A stretch of DNA of 64,000 bases. It comes from Chamaea fasciata (Eukaryota > Chordata > Aves > Passeriformes > Sylviidae). The translations under genes and the position numbers were made by a program. Shown in pieces: positions 62,201-63,328 of this stretch. The stretch covers positions 62,001 through 126,000 of the forward strand of contig JARCOQ010000232.1 in NCBI GenBank assembly GCA_029207755.1. Direction: 5' to 3'. Each line of letters starts with the position of its first letter. Position 1 is the first letter of the stretch. A model generated the notes under the pieces. That model worked only from the letters and a program-made list of their open reading frames with translations, searched no databases and was not told where the DNA came from.

Positions 62201-63328
62201 CCATTCCCAAAGCCTGACCTCCAAGGAGATGCTCTTGTATAAAGCTCTTGCTTAACCCACACAATAATCAGGGGAAGAATTTGGGCTTCCAGTCACTACA
62301 GTTGCAGAGACTGTCCCAGAAGAATCCCCACTTCGCTCTTTTTCAGTTGAAAGCCCACAGGTATTTTCAGCTGCTGGCCCTGTCTGTGTAGCCCTGTGTG
62401 ACTTCCTTGTTGCAGTATGTTGCTTGCCAATACTTGCGTGCAGGTGCCTTTTCTTCTGGAATGCCTGTCTTAGAAATGCACTGGCTTTTAGATACAATTC
62501 AATGGGGACAAAGTCATTGAAGCAAAAGAAAACTGTTCATTAGTAACAATTCAGCTGAGCCGGGTGTGTCTCCCTCCCCGAGAGCCGGGAGCCCAGCACA
62601 CACACCCCTTTCACCAAAACGGCTTCTTTTATTCTTTTTACCCGGCCAGGGTGGTCCCTGTCCTCCTTCCCATCGGATGGTACTCGGGAACTTCCATTCT
62701 CTCTGACCGCCAACTCTTCTGTCCCCTCCCCTCTCATCCTACTGCCTTTTAGTCAGGTCTTCAACCCTGCCCCTCTCCCAGCTCACAGCAACACCCAACA
62801 ACACGACCTGAACAAATCCAAACAATCCAAACAACAACACGCAAGAACCAACAACTTTCCTTCTTTAACCTCGTAACTCTTGGATTCATCTCACGCACCT
62901 CAGTGCCACCTCCTTTGTTTCTCCTGGCAGTTGGTGACCCCTGAGAGCACAGAGGGCCTGTGTCCCCTGGTTCATTTATTACTGGCCCTCACGTGGTCGT
63001 CACCACATGTCTGTGTGCTGCCAGAGCTCCCTGGTCCTGTGCAGGTGCCCTGTGCCTGGGGCTTGCCCAGCTTCCCAAGGGCCCGTATCTCCTCCCTGGT
63101 CCCTGCTCCCAGGTCTGCTTTCAACCCCGGGAGAGAGGAAGGAAATTCCCAGCACCAGGCCCGGGTCTGTAACTTCCTGCTCCTGTGCTTTCTCTCCAGA
63201 TGTTTAATGAAATTCATCACACCACGGTCACCCTGGAGAACACCTGCAATATGGAATTCAACTGGGTGCTAAACCCTAGCACTGCAGACCAGGATCTGCC
63301 TGGTGTGTTTCTGGTCAAGCCCACCGCA
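30..63328 (+). CDS. HYDIN: HYDIN, partial multi-exon gene with internal 16-exon tandem duplication
   Basis: The spliced exons read as HYDIN, the axonemal central-pair protein of motile cilia and flagella, built of serial ASH/MSP (PapD-like immunoglobulin-fold) domains. Diagnostic runs include PARAILDFPDELDFSKCPVK (E4), NRSNITAHFQWKMF (E6), EGLIAPGGIQTIQIS (E10), IVTDKPLAPELNLG (E17) and CHVEGGPTYKVKLTGEAS (E24), which match my memory of mammalian HYDIN in the same order. A single-copy path E1-E25 gives 4,017 nt (1,339 codons), about a quarter of the roughly 5,000-residue family length, so the gene continues to the right. All junctions between neighbouring exons agree in phase. Exons 3-18 occur twice. 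Three 1-base lesions disrupt the frame: E7 and E17 of copy 1, and a T-run in E7 of both copies. Gene identity is secure; whether this locus is functional, a pseudogene or an assembly duplicate is not. Confidence 0.92.
93..760 (+). other. HYDIN: Intron 1
   Basis: This is an AT-rich intron with no recognisable gene or repeat. A short C/A-rich stretch (about 180-290) superficially resembles retroviral LTR U3 sequence but cannot be assigned. Confidence 0.5.
761..880 (+). CDS. HYDIN: HYDIN exon E2, start of ASH domain 1
   Basis: This exon has 40 codons, phase 0 at both ends, acceptor TCTCCAG and donor GTAAGT. It encodes SPPEVVFQNFVVHEVYE and VVSLMNKGE, matching the mammalian HYDIN run FPPEVVF..Y....VYEVPL, the first strands of the N-terminal ASH domain. 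It lies left of the duplication, so it is single copy and could splice in phase to E3 (2924) or to E3' (29463). Confidence 0.85.
881..2923 (+). other. HYDIN: Intron 2, contains duplication start
   Basis: The left end of the duplication lies at 1229. A possible antisense LTR fragment sits at about 1915-2300. Otherwise I recognise nothing here. Confidence 0.6.
1915..2300 (-). mobile_element. Possible antisense LTR fragment (copy 1)
   Basis: Read on the minus strand there is an AATAAA-type signal (complement of TTTATTCC near 2045) followed by a G-rich, U5-like segment, and a CCAAT-like motif upstream. This resembles an avian endogenous-retrovirus LTR, but no clean ends or target-site duplication are visible. 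It is duplicated at about 28454-28839, so it predates the tandem duplication. Confidence 0.3.
2924..3058 (+). CDS. HYDIN: HYDIN exon E3 (copy 1)
   Basis: This exon has 45 codons, phase 0 to 0, acceptor TTTCCTGCAG and donor GTGAGA. It encodes the middle of ASH domain 1: ESSPYFQLAG, then PGGAITDVRVHFTPDENK, equivalent to the EESSPYFKV and ILFTPEENK segments I recall from mammalian HYDIN. It is the first duplicated exon. Copy 2 has His for Arg in TDV(R/H)VHF. Confidence 0.9.
3059..4482 (+). other. HYDIN: Intron 3 (copy 1)
   Basis: I see no recognisable gene, RNA or mobile element. The copy-2 counterpart (29598-31021) differs by only a few substitutions. Confidence 0.55.
4483..4682 (+). CDS. HYDIN: HYDIN exon E4 (copy 1), end of ASH1 and start of ASH2
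   Basis: This exon is 200 bp, starting in phase 0 and ending in phase 2, with acceptor CCTGCAG and donor GTGAGG. It encodes ERIVVPIRAIPARAILDFP, then DELDFSKCPVKGSTRKSLL. The RAILDFP and CPVK..T.K.LL motifs are among the most recognisable in HYDIN and mark the join of two ASH domains. Its last codon is completed by the first base of E5 (Ser). Copy 2 differs by Ser to Gly near the end. Confidence 0.95.
6215..6437 (+). repeat. (GGGAA)n microsatellite, copy 1
   Basis: About 44-45 near-perfect units of the pentamer GGGAA run uninterrupted. The open frames it creates on both strands (Gly-Arg-Glu-Gly-Lys and Leu-Pro-Phe-Pro-Ser repeats) are artefacts of a 5-bp unit without stops. Confidence 0.98.
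6722..6746. other. Hairpin, 10-bp perfect stem (copy 1)
   Basis: The arms CCACTAGTGA and TCACTAGTGG are perfect reverse complements separated by the 5-base loop TGTTC. The hairpin is also present in copy 2 at 33270-33294. No known function. Confidence 0.6.
7977..8098 (+). CDS. HYDIN: HYDIN exon E5 (copy 1), ASH2
   Basis: This exon is 122 bp, entered with one base completing Ser and ending in phase 1, with acceptor GTTGCAG and donor GTGAGT. It encodes PFSVVPAEGILGPGHTMQVT, then GFHP and GDHFGSLVARCIG, the P.S..P..G.L..G..MQ..V.F.P...GDHSG pattern of HYDIN ASH domains. Copy 2 reads TSGDH and RCTG where copy 1 reads TCGDH and RCIG. The Thr-Gly of copy 2 agrees with mammalian HYDIN, so Ile is probably derived in copy 1. 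Confidence 0.93.
8099..9400 (+). other. HYDIN: Intron 5 (copy 1)
   Basis: There is a short GAT/GAC triplet run near 8811-8829 and otherwise no recognisable element. The copy-2 counterpart is 34647-35948, with very few differences. Confidence 0.5.
9401..9605 (+). CDS. HYDIN: HYDIN exon E6 (copy 1), ASH2 end and ASH3 start
   Basis: This exon is 205 bp. Two bases complete Gly, and it ends in phase 2 with a weaker donor, GTTGGT. It encodes EAADVNIGLSTYSMKVEKTF, then HTSMFIRNRSNITAHFQWKM and TEEADNEEKRR, aligning with the mammalian L...S..IEKTYI......TI.NRSNI.AHF.WK.F...E...REKYR segment. Copy 2 is almost identical. Confidence 0.95.
9606..11323 (+). other. HYDIN: Intron 6 (copy 1)
   Basis: This intron contains a decayed antisense CR1 ORF2 fragment (9745-10270). 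The rest has no recognisable feature. The copy-2 counterpart is 36154-37865. Confidence 0.6.
9745..10270 (-). mobile_element. CR1 LINE ORF2 fragment, antisense (copy 1)
   Basis: One minus-strand frame, interrupted by a few stops, reads SDCEITEFSTFSETRRGINK, then FWKAAFGLFKRLFWRGPW, GVQEGWTYFKKEVLKAQEQ, and finally KKIREAKAQLELE. This is the characteristic linker between the endonuclease and reverse transcriptase of avian CR1 ORF2 (compare FGLFKDLLG..PW and REAKAQLELNLA). It is a dead fragment with no intact ORF and no 3' end nearby. It was duplicated with the block. Confidence 0.8.
11324..11516 (+). CDS. HYDIN: HYDIN exon E7 (copy 1), frameshifted with premature TAA
   Basis: The exon is defined by acceptor CTGCAG|G and donor ATG|GTAAGT. 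The first base completes Arg, then QCDLLEPPPKVWMEDFMEE follows, like the acidic insert after REKYRACDDL in HYDIN. The A-run after GAGGAG has six A, while copy 2 has seven. In copy 1 this gives Lys-Lys-TAA at 11388-11390. A second shift, a run of four T near the 3' end shared with copy 2, restores the downstream frame, so total length (193 bp) is compatible with phase 0 but the middle is out of frame. Both are homopolymer changes, so sequencing error must be excluded. Confidence 0.85.
11517..12734 (+). other. HYDIN: Intron 7 (copy 1)
   Basis: A long pyrimidine tract begins 24 bp after the exon. A modestly CpG-containing stretch follows (11690-11950). Nothing else is recognised. The copy-2 counterpart is 38060-39310. 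Confidence 0.55.
11540..11686 (+). repeat. (CCT/CTT)n pyrimidine tract, copy 1
   Basis: About 147 bp of almost pure C/T, mostly CCT and CTT triplets, lies immediately downstream of the E7 donor. It produces spurious Arg/Lys-rich and Leu/Ser-rich frames. Such polypurine/polypyrimidine mirror sequence can adopt triplex DNA. It is 147 bp here and 181 bp in copy 2. Confidence 0.95.
12735..12834 (+). CDS. HYDIN: HYDIN exon E8 (copy 1), ASH3
   Basis: This exon is 100 bp, phase 0 to 1, with acceptor TGTTTCAG and donor GTACAG. It encodes EGEIGPRCSAEIKVTFKPLE, then ALEYQSVAYCDIS, matching mammalian EGDVWPNSSAEITVYFNPLEA...YCDISG almost residue for residue in pattern. The preceding E7 ends ...IEPM only when read after the T-run shift. 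Confidence 0.95.
13443..13487 (+). other. Hairpin, 21-bp stem with 3-nt loop (copy 1)
   Basis: The left arm is 13443-13463, the loop GTT 13464-13466 and the right arm 13467-13487. Every position pairs in a + strand RNA, with three G-U wobbles. On the minus strand the same positions would be A-C mismatches. It is also present at 40019-40063. It is too short to be a typical microRNA precursor, and its function is unknown. Confidence 0.6.
13559..13831 (-). mobile_element. CR1 LINE 3'-end fragment, antisense (copy 1)
   Basis: The sequence carries the classic CR1 3' consensus: a CATAG-type tail at the left, GGAACGGACCTCAAAGA, then CCATGGGCAGGGACACCTCC, CATCCAGCCTGGCTTTGAAC, and GTCTCACCACCTCACAGTAA. 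The tail at the left places the element on the minus strand. It is 5'-truncated, as most CR1 copies are. This family marks the genome as sauropsid and is most abundant in birds. Confidence 0.95.
14077..14195 (+). CDS. HYDIN: HYDIN exon E9 (copy 1), ASH3 end and ASH4 start
   Basis: This exon is 119 bp, with two bases completing Gly and ending in phase 0, acceptor CCCCAG and donor GTGAGC. It encodes RESRLALRLRGEGRGPLVEL, then CDTLNLGEVFVKTAHTHE, matching the mammalian REIRLPLRIKGEGMGP..... pattern. Copy 2 reads LHLRGEGRRP: the Gly before Pro, conserved in mammals, is Arg in copy 2, so copy 1 is ancestral here. Confidence 0.93.
14196..15373 (+). other. HYDIN: Intron 9 (copy 1)
   Basis: This intron contains a perfect 10-bp-stem hairpin, arms TTTTGACCCA and TGGGTCAAAA with loop ACGC (14442-14465; copy 2 at 41018-41041), and a short A-run. 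No mobile element is recognised. The copy-2 counterpart is 40772-41949. Confidence 0.5.
15374..15597 (+). CDS. HYDIN: HYDIN exon E10 (copy 1), ASH4
   Basis: This exon is 224 bp, phase 0 to 2, with acceptor CTGCTGCAG and donor GTAAGG. It encodes VKLMNKGVLDAPFTYIPS, then CCFKFVPEEGLIAPGGIQTI and LGRFEEPFQFRVAGSPTPV, matching mammalian ILYNKGSIDA.F......F.F.P.EGII.P.G.Q.IQISF....LG.FEE.F...V.GSPEPV. Copy 1 has Asp where copy 2 and mammals have Gly (EV-D/G-CC), so copy 1 is derived here. Confidence 0.95.
15598..17425 (+). other. HYDIN: Intron 10 (copy 1)
   Basis: This intron lacks an 85-bp segment present in copy 2 (the joint lies near 15859) and holds the empty target site of the first copy-2 LTR (GGTCATGCGTG, near 16517). 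I recognise nothing else. The copy-2 counterpart is 42174-44756. Confidence 0.6.
17426..17493 (+). CDS. HYDIN: HYDIN exon E11 (copy 1), ASH5 start
   Basis: This exon is 68 bp. One base completes Glu from E10 and it ends in phase 1, with acceptor CATCGCAG and donor GTGAGT. It encodes GCVVGPTLHFDTDELDFGDI and SF, closely like mammalian RGCVIGPTFHFNVPALHFGDVSFG. It is a very short exon, but phase and motif make it secure. Confidence 0.93.
17684..17960 (+). mobile_element. Old LTR-like fragment (copy 1)
   Basis: The segment begins TGTCCTGGTTTAAAAGACAG and continues with AAGGAAGGTGG, AAATTAC and GGCAAAAATATGGAAAAGGA-type blocks. This pattern resembles a dispersed avian endogenous-retrovirus LTR family I recall from songbird genomes. 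It is decayed and the right end is unclear. It is shared by both copies. Confidence 0.5.
18060..18260. other. Intronic CpG-rich block (copy 1)
   Basis: About 200 bp is dense in CpG, unlike the surrounding intron; it reads CGGCG, GCGCACGACG and CCCGCGGCAT among others. It could be a small CpG island or internal retroviral sequence. No conserved protein is readable. The counterpart is about 46020-46221. Confidence 0.45.
19549..19757 (+). CDS. HYDIN: HYDIN exon E12 (copy 1), ASH5
   Basis: This exon is 209 bp, with two bases completing Gly and ending in phase 0, acceptor TTTTCCTAG and donor GTATGG. It encodes FPYTKTCRLTNTSRV, then EPSWREGIHFSVKPREFTLN and PSERTLQSQEHQDIE, like the mammalian GFPHTLICSLNNTS....PSW......MKPKEFTISP..GTI..Q. 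Copy 2 differs at RV(S/P)DDG and FT(L/M)N. Confidence 0.92.
19758..20562 (+). other. HYDIN: Intron 12 (copy 1)
   Basis: Nothing recognisable. The copy-2 counterpart is 47720-48529, with small indels. Confidence 0.5.
20563..20663 (+). CDS. HYDIN: HYDIN exon E13 (copy 1), ASH5 end
   Basis: This exon is 101 bp, phase 0 to 2, with acceptor TTCCACCAG and donor GTACCA. It encodes VTLCSNTVTEYNRKLLVDLE, then GKGVASLVIKA, matching mammalian VTLCSNTVQKYELALVVDVEGIGEEVLALLITARC. VTLCSNTV is exact. Confidence 0.95.
20664..21906 (+). other. HYDIN: Intron 13 (copy 1)
   Basis: Nothing recognisable. The copy-2 counterpart is 48631-49873. Confidence 0.5.
21907..22042 (+). CDS. HYDIN: HYDIN exon E14 (copy 1), ASH6 start
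   Basis: This exon is 136 bp. One base completes Arg and it ends in phase 0, with acceptor TTGCCCAG and donor GTTTGG. It encodes CFVPELQVYPQNRGI, then FVRKFFIWNNTHLPGCYGLI, like mammalian RCVVPALHLV......Y.KTLQLANQDDLPGFYEVQPQ. It is identical in protein between copies in the parts I compared. Confidence 0.92.
22043..22489 (+). other. HYDIN: Intron 14 (copy 1)
   Basis: Nothing recognisable. The copy-2 counterpart is 50010-50456. Confidence 0.5.
22490..22654 (+). CDS. HYDIN: HYDIN exon E15 (copy 1), ASH6
   Basis: This exon is 165 bp, phase 0 to 0, with acceptor CTTCTAG and donor GTGAGT. It encodes VLYSSPRPCGILQPRSAAEI, then PVTVEIQRLGKRCTSV and GVFGDARNPL, like mammalian TVLFSSPTPSGVISPSSTIHIPLVLETQ..G.....V...IFGSQDPPL. 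Confidence 0.93.
22655..23517 (+). other. HYDIN: Intron 15 (copy 1)
   Basis: This intron has a T-run about 30 bp before the E16 acceptor (12 T here, 17 in copy 2). Otherwise nothing is recognised. The copy-2 counterpart is 50622-51490. Confidence 0.5.
23518..23670 (+). CDS. HYDIN: HYDIN exon E16 (copy 1), ASH7 start
   Basis: This exon is 153 bp, phase 0 to 0, with acceptor TGTAACAG and donor GTAAGT. It encodes LGRLSAVYISPRLIEFGRIL, then VDLDFRLEI. This aligns with mammalian SAGEGPVIYVHPNQVDFGNIYVL...S....L.N. The acceptor was chosen over a nearby AG because only this one keeps the homologous frame. Copy 2 has EFSRIPVL for EFGRILVL; the Gly of copy 1 is the conserved state. Confidence 0.85.
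23671..25504 (+). other. HYDIN: Intron 16 (copy 1)
   Basis: Nothing recognisable in 1.8 kb. The copy-2 counterpart is 51644-53477, with very few differences. Confidence 0.5.
25505..25742 (+). CDS. HYDIN: HYDIN exon E17 (copy 1), frameshifted with premature TGA
   Basis: Acceptor TCTTACAG and donor GTAGGA define a 238-bp exon. It starts ACKPHCYVIEPREGVIP as expected for ASH7 (mammalian ..SLWTIEPNEGMVPP). Copy 1 reads ATCCCG where copy 2 reads ATCCCCG. The lost C shifts the frame to a TGA at 25574-25576. The remainder still encodes the homologous protein in the +1 frame (TLDDTGVFADALQLF, GTTIVTDKPLAPELNLG). Copy 2 is 239 bp and open, so the lesion is specific to copy 1. Confidence 0.92.
25743..27414 (+). 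other. HYDIN: Intron 17 (copy 1)
   Basis: Three ATGGC motifs of YY1 type (26035-26045, 26085-26093, 26113-26120) lie in a GC-rich patch, and AT-rich sequence follows. No gene is recognised. The copy-2 counterpart is 53717-55388. Confidence 0.5.
27415..27673 (+). CDS. HYDIN: HYDIN exon E18 (copy 1), ASH8 start
   Basis: This exon is 259 bp, with one base completing Ser and ending in phase 0, acceptor TGGTCTTCTAG and donor GTGAGG. It encodes LLPCARQFRLTDGGHHFHQL and FW, then VFGLEPLSMDLKPGESVDLV, aligned to mammalian FSLDTHYYHFKLINKGRRIQQLFW and PVFHLHPASMELYPGQAIDVIL. A later AG would drop nine residues, so the upstream acceptor is preferred. It is the last exon of the duplicated block, and its phase-0 end can join E3' or E19. 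Confidence 0.9.
27764..27771. other. Tandem duplication junction with 3-bp microhomology
   Basis: The left side (to 27767) continues in copy 2 at 55741 into CAGGGGCC. The right side (from 27768) matches sequence preceded at 1221-1228 by TCTCTCAG. The three bases AGC (27766-27768; also 1227-1229 and 55740-55742) are shared by both parental ends, so the exact crossover is ambiguous within them. No longer repeat flanks the ends, which argues against homologous recombination as the origin. Confidence 0.85.
28454..28839 (-). mobile_element. Possible antisense LTR fragment (copy 2)
   Basis: This is the counterpart of 1915-2300. Confidence 0.3.
29463..29597 (+). CDS. HYDIN: HYDIN exon E3' (copy 2)
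   Basis: This is the copy-2 version of E3: 45 codons, intact, same splice sites. One Arg to His change is seen in TDVHVHF. It could be spliced from E2 directly (bypassing copy 1) or from E18. In the latter case the first half of ASH8 would be followed by the middle of ASH1, making a chimeric domain. Confidence 0.9.
31022..31221 (+). CDS. HYDIN: HYDIN exon E4' (copy 2)
   Basis: This is the intact 200-bp counterpart of E4 with the same acceptor and donor. Ser to Gly in QLGTE is the only protein change seen. Confidence 0.95.
32754..32985 (+). repeat. (GGGAA)n microsatellite, copy 2
   Basis: The same array in copy 2 has about 46 units, net 9 bp longer than copy 1, and ends GGTAGTG rather than GGGGAGTG. 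The near-equal length of so mutable a repeat suggests a recent duplication, or allelic copies. Confidence 0.98.
34525..34646 (+). CDS. HYDIN: HYDIN exon E5' (copy 2)
   Basis: This is the intact 122-bp counterpart of E5. It reads LTSGDHFGSLVARCTG; the Thr-Gly end agrees with mammalian HYDIN. Confidence 0.93.
35949..36153 (+). CDS. HYDIN: HYDIN exon E6' (copy 2)
   Basis: This is the intact 205-bp counterpart of E6. The NRSNITAHFQWKMF motif is preserved and the weak GTTGGT donor is shared. Confidence 0.95.
36293..36818 (-). mobile_element. CR1 LINE ORF2 fragment, antisense (copy 2)
   Basis: This is the copy-2 counterpart of the fragment at 9745-10270, with only a handful of substitutions. The insertion predates the tandem duplication. 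Confidence 0.8.
37866..38059 (+). CDS. HYDIN: HYDIN exon E7' (copy 2), frame lost near the 3' end
   Basis: At 194 bp it has one more A than copy 1, so the frame stays open through QCDLLEPPPKVWMEDFMEE, KKIKKVKGFCENRTALLSQK, VQEEKAKVQEDPLLFSNDF. Then a run of four T (GACTTTTG) shifts into a TGA at 38050-38052. Removing one T in thought would give the expected FVFIEPM before the donor, matching mammalian VFTVEPLEG. The same T-run is in copy 1, so it is either an older mutation or a systematic homopolymer error. With it, copy 2 also fails to encode a continuous protein. Confidence 0.85.
38083..38263 (+). repeat. (CCT/CTT)n pyrimidine tract, copy 2
   Basis: This is the counterpart of 11540-11686, expanded to about 181 bp with extra CTTCCTTCT-type units. 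It also starts 24 bp from the E7' donor. Confidence 0.95.
39311..39410 (+). CDS. HYDIN: HYDIN exon E8' (copy 2)
   Basis: This is the intact 100-bp counterpart of E8, with protein identical by eye (SAEIKVTFKPLE, YCDIS). Confidence 0.95.
40019..40063 (+). other. Hairpin, 21-bp stem with 3-nt loop (copy 2)
   Basis: This is an identical counterpart of 13443-13487. Confidence 0.6.
40135..40407 (-). mobile_element. CR1 LINE 3'-end fragment, antisense (copy 2)
   Basis: This is the counterpart of 13559-13831 with two or three substitutions. The insertion predates the duplication. Confidence 0.95.
40653..40771 (+). CDS. HYDIN: HYDIN exon E9' (copy 2)
   Basis: This is the open 119-bp counterpart of E9. 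It has Arg to His (LALHLRG) and Gly to Arg (GEGRRP). The latter replaces a Gly conserved in the GEG.GP motif. Confidence 0.92.
41950..42173 (+). CDS. HYDIN: HYDIN exon E10' (copy 2)
   Basis: This is the intact 224-bp counterpart of E10. It reads TEVGCCFKF, with the Gly also found in mammals. Confidence 0.95.
42438..42522 (+). other. 85-bp segment present only in copy 2
   Basis: Copy 1 runs GGCAGTAGC directly into AGTGTTTTT. Copy 2 has 85 bp between these. AGC occurs at 42435-42437 and again at 42520-42522, so microhomology-mediated deletion in copy 1 is more likely than insertion in copy 2. Confidence 0.8.
43184..43847 (+). mobile_element. Solo LTR, copy-2 specific, intron 10'
   Basis: This 664-bp insert begins TGTAGTGGTGCGG and ends GCCGCCGCA (TG...CA). 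It is flanked by GTCATG (43178-43183) and ATCATG (43848-43853), a 6-bp target-site duplication with one mismatch. Copy 1 has the empty site with a single GTCATG. An AATAAA signal lies at 43695-43700 on the + strand, followed by a GC-rich U5-like part. There are no internal retroviral genes, so it is a solo LTR of an endogenous retrovirus. Confidence 0.8.
43695..43700 (+). terminator. Poly(A) signal in solo LTR
   Basis: AATAAA lies in the sense orientation within the 664-bp LTR of intron 10', a potential intronic polyadenylation site for HYDIN. Confidence 0.5.
44757..44824 (+). CDS. HYDIN: HYDIN exon E11' (copy 2)
   Basis: This is the open 68-bp counterpart of E11. Pro to Leu occurs in the conserved GPT (GCVVGLTLHF), from a C to T change. 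Donor GTGAGC replaces GTGAGT. It lies between the two copy-2 LTRs. Confidence 0.92.
45380..45386 (+). promoter_or_regulatory. TATA box in solo LTR
   Basis: TATAAAA lies in the middle of the 627-bp LTR, about 145 bp upstream of its AATAAA. It could drive transcription into downstream HYDIN copy-2 exons on the same strand; activity is unknown. Confidence 0.55.
45527..45532 (+). terminator. Poly(A) signal in solo LTR
   Basis: AATAAA lies in the sense orientation 38 bp before the LTR end. It could cause premature polyadenylation of HYDIN pre-mRNA in intron 11'. Confidence 0.5.
45646..45925 (+). mobile_element. Old LTR-like fragment (copy 2)
   Basis: This is the counterpart of the fragment at 17684-17960, with a few substitutions and one 1-bp indel. 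Confidence 0.5.
47511..47719 (+). CDS. HYDIN: HYDIN exon E12' (copy 2)
   Basis: This is the intact 209-bp counterpart of E12. Changes are Ser to Pro (RVPDDG) and Leu to Met (EFTMNPS). Confidence 0.92.
48530..48630 (+). CDS. HYDIN: HYDIN exon E13' (copy 2)
   Basis: This is the intact 101-bp counterpart of E13; VTLCSNTVTEYNRKLL is unchanged. Confidence 0.95.
49874..50009 (+). CDS. HYDIN: HYDIN exon E14' (copy 2)
   Basis: This is the intact 136-bp counterpart of E14, with no protein change seen. Confidence 0.92.
50457..50621 (+). CDS. HYDIN: HYDIN exon E15' (copy 2)
   Basis: This is the intact 165-bp counterpart of E15, with no protein change seen. Confidence 0.93.
51491..51643 (+). CDS. HYDIN: HYDIN exon E16' (copy 2)
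   Basis: This is the open 153-bp counterpart of E16. It reads IEFSRIPVL and NEDLVDL where copy 1 reads IEFGRILVL and NEGLVDL. The Gly to Ser change hits the conserved (D/E)FG motif that opens ASH domains. Confidence 0.85.
53478..53716 (+). CDS. HYDIN: HYDIN exon E17' (copy 2), intact
   Basis: At 239 bp, phase 0 to 2, this is the unbroken version of E17. It reads CYVIEPREGVIPARGDVHVT, then VTATLDDTGVFADALQLFIG and GTTIVTDKPLAPELNLGYQF. Comparison with mammalian ASTIVSDKPFAPELNLG shows this copy is in the ancestral frame. Confidence 0.95.
55389..55647 (+). CDS. HYDIN: HYDIN exon E18' (copy 2)
   Basis: This is the intact 259-bp counterpart of E18. It has Val to Ala (FWKAECN). Its acceptor region is TTTCTCTTCTAG instead of TTGGTCTTCTAG, a slightly better pyrimidine tract. 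It joins E19 in phase 0. Confidence 0.92.
55648..56281 (+). other. HYDIN: Intron 18, contains duplication end
   Basis: Copy-2 identity ends at 55741. The remaining single-copy intron has no recognisable element. Confidence 0.6.
56282..56425 (+). CDS. HYDIN: HYDIN exon E19, ASH8 end
   Basis: This exon is 48 codons, phase 0 to 0, with acceptor GCATGCAG and donor GTAAGT. It encodes VVQNYAICEAVIGTGGSMKK, then EATITCEFIDPTINISARQF, like mammalian IVKEKLVCHAIIGAQKGKSLVM.V.ITCEFVAPLIQLSTKQL. It is single copy. Confidence 0.92.
56426..57769 (+). other. HYDIN: Intron 19
   Basis: A small tandem repeat (TATGGTATAGCT twice, 56823-56847) and a 22-bp tandem repeat just before E20 are present. Nothing else is recognised. 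Confidence 0.5.
57701..57743 (+). repeat. Two-copy 22-bp tandem repeat before E20
   Basis: GTCTGTGGCTAGCTGAGGTT occurs twice in a row, ending 26 bp before the E20 acceptor, where the branch point would be expected. It includes two candidate GCTAGC/TGAG branch regions. Confidence 0.85.
57770..57910 (+). CDS. HYDIN: HYDIN exon E20, ASH9
   Basis: This exon is 47 codons, phase 0 to 0, with acceptor TTGTGTAG and donor GTGAGC. It encodes KPSDVLTLQYQPLAIKNTCR, then LPLDLMLYLEQPFQVC, like mammalian KKPNSILKPDYQPLAIKNISTLPVNLLLSTSGPFFIC. YQPLAIKN is exact. Confidence 0.95.
57911..58399 (+). other. HYDIN: Intron 20
   Basis: Nothing recognisable. Confidence 0.5.
58400..58716 (+). CDS. HYDIN: HYDIN exon E21, ASH9 end and ASH10 start
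   Basis: This exon is 317 bp, phase 0 to 2, with acceptor TTGCAG and donor GTATGT. It encodes HLYIAFDPAYGLDFNSW, then RGHPYVERITLCGEAHFPNL and STLEFGGIVAGTKQERSLEM, then TNCSPLPVKYHWSF. These match mammalian IKFDPSY..DLN.W, LRGEVHYPNL, LDFG.I....E and TNCSPLVVKFRWFF. Confidence 0.96.
58717..60264 (+). other. HYDIN: Intron 21
   Basis: Nothing recognisable in 1.5 kb. Confidence 0.5.
60265..60430 (+). CDS. HYDIN: HYDIN exon E22, linker
   Basis: This exon is 166 bp, with one base completing Arg and ending in phase 0, acceptor CTTTTCCAG and a weaker donor, GTAGAT. It encodes a proline- and acid-rich linker (HELCPPKSQPKPPTTV, then RKAEEPATALEESRDLGQ). This corresponds to the poorly conserved, low-complexity insert between the halves of this ASH domain in mammalian HYDIN. 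The call rests on phase, splice signals and position, not on strong identity. Confidence 0.65.
60431..60913 (+). other. HYDIN: Intron 22
   Basis: Nothing recognisable. Confidence 0.5.
60914..61012 (+). CDS. HYDIN: HYDIN exon E23, linker
   Basis: This exon is 33 codons, phase 0 to 0, with acceptor TTTTTCAG and donor GTAAGA. It encodes VPPRTWEKYYVPPGLEGVTF, then FMDLGYTPLETEK. It continues the insert between E21 and E24. No confident mammalian match is remembered. Confidence 0.65.
61013..61700 (+). other. HYDIN: Intron 23
   Basis: Nothing recognisable. Confidence 0.5.
61701..61910 (+). CDS. HYDIN: HYDIN exon E24, ASH10 end
   Basis: This exon is 70 codons, phase 0 to 0, with acceptor CCGTCCAG and donor GTACCC. 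It encodes VSGVLQPGETQQASFTFFGL, then VTALCHVEGGPTYKVKLTGE and SREIDCGLQ. This is very close to mammalian GKVKPHEMKQVTFTFYGH....VKALCEVEGGPTYEITLKGEAS..S......DIDYGLQ. Confidence 0.97.
61911..63199 (+). other. HYDIN: Intron 24
   Basis: This intron contains an antisense LTR-like segment at about 62536-62880. The rest is featureless. Confidence 0.5.
62536..62880 (-). mobile_element. Probable antisense LTR fragment
   Basis: Read on the minus strand, a C/T-rich U3-like part is followed by an AGAATAAAAG signal (complement near 62625-62635), a short R, and a GC-rich segment ending ACTAATGAACA. This order resembles a solo avian LTR. Ends and target-site duplication are not clear; a GTAAC pair flanks it loosely. 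Confidence 0.4.
63200..63328 (+). CDS. HYDIN: HYDIN exon E25, ASH11 start
   Basis: This exon is 43 codons, phase 0 to 0, with acceptor TCTCTCCAG and donor GTAAGT. It encodes MFNEIHHTTVTLENTCNMEF, then NWVLNPSTADQDLPGVFLVK, like mammalian LFDHVTEAEITLKNSGKVGFEFVVLNPD.AD....PGVPIV. It is the last exon in the window; the gene continues beyond. Confidence 0.93.
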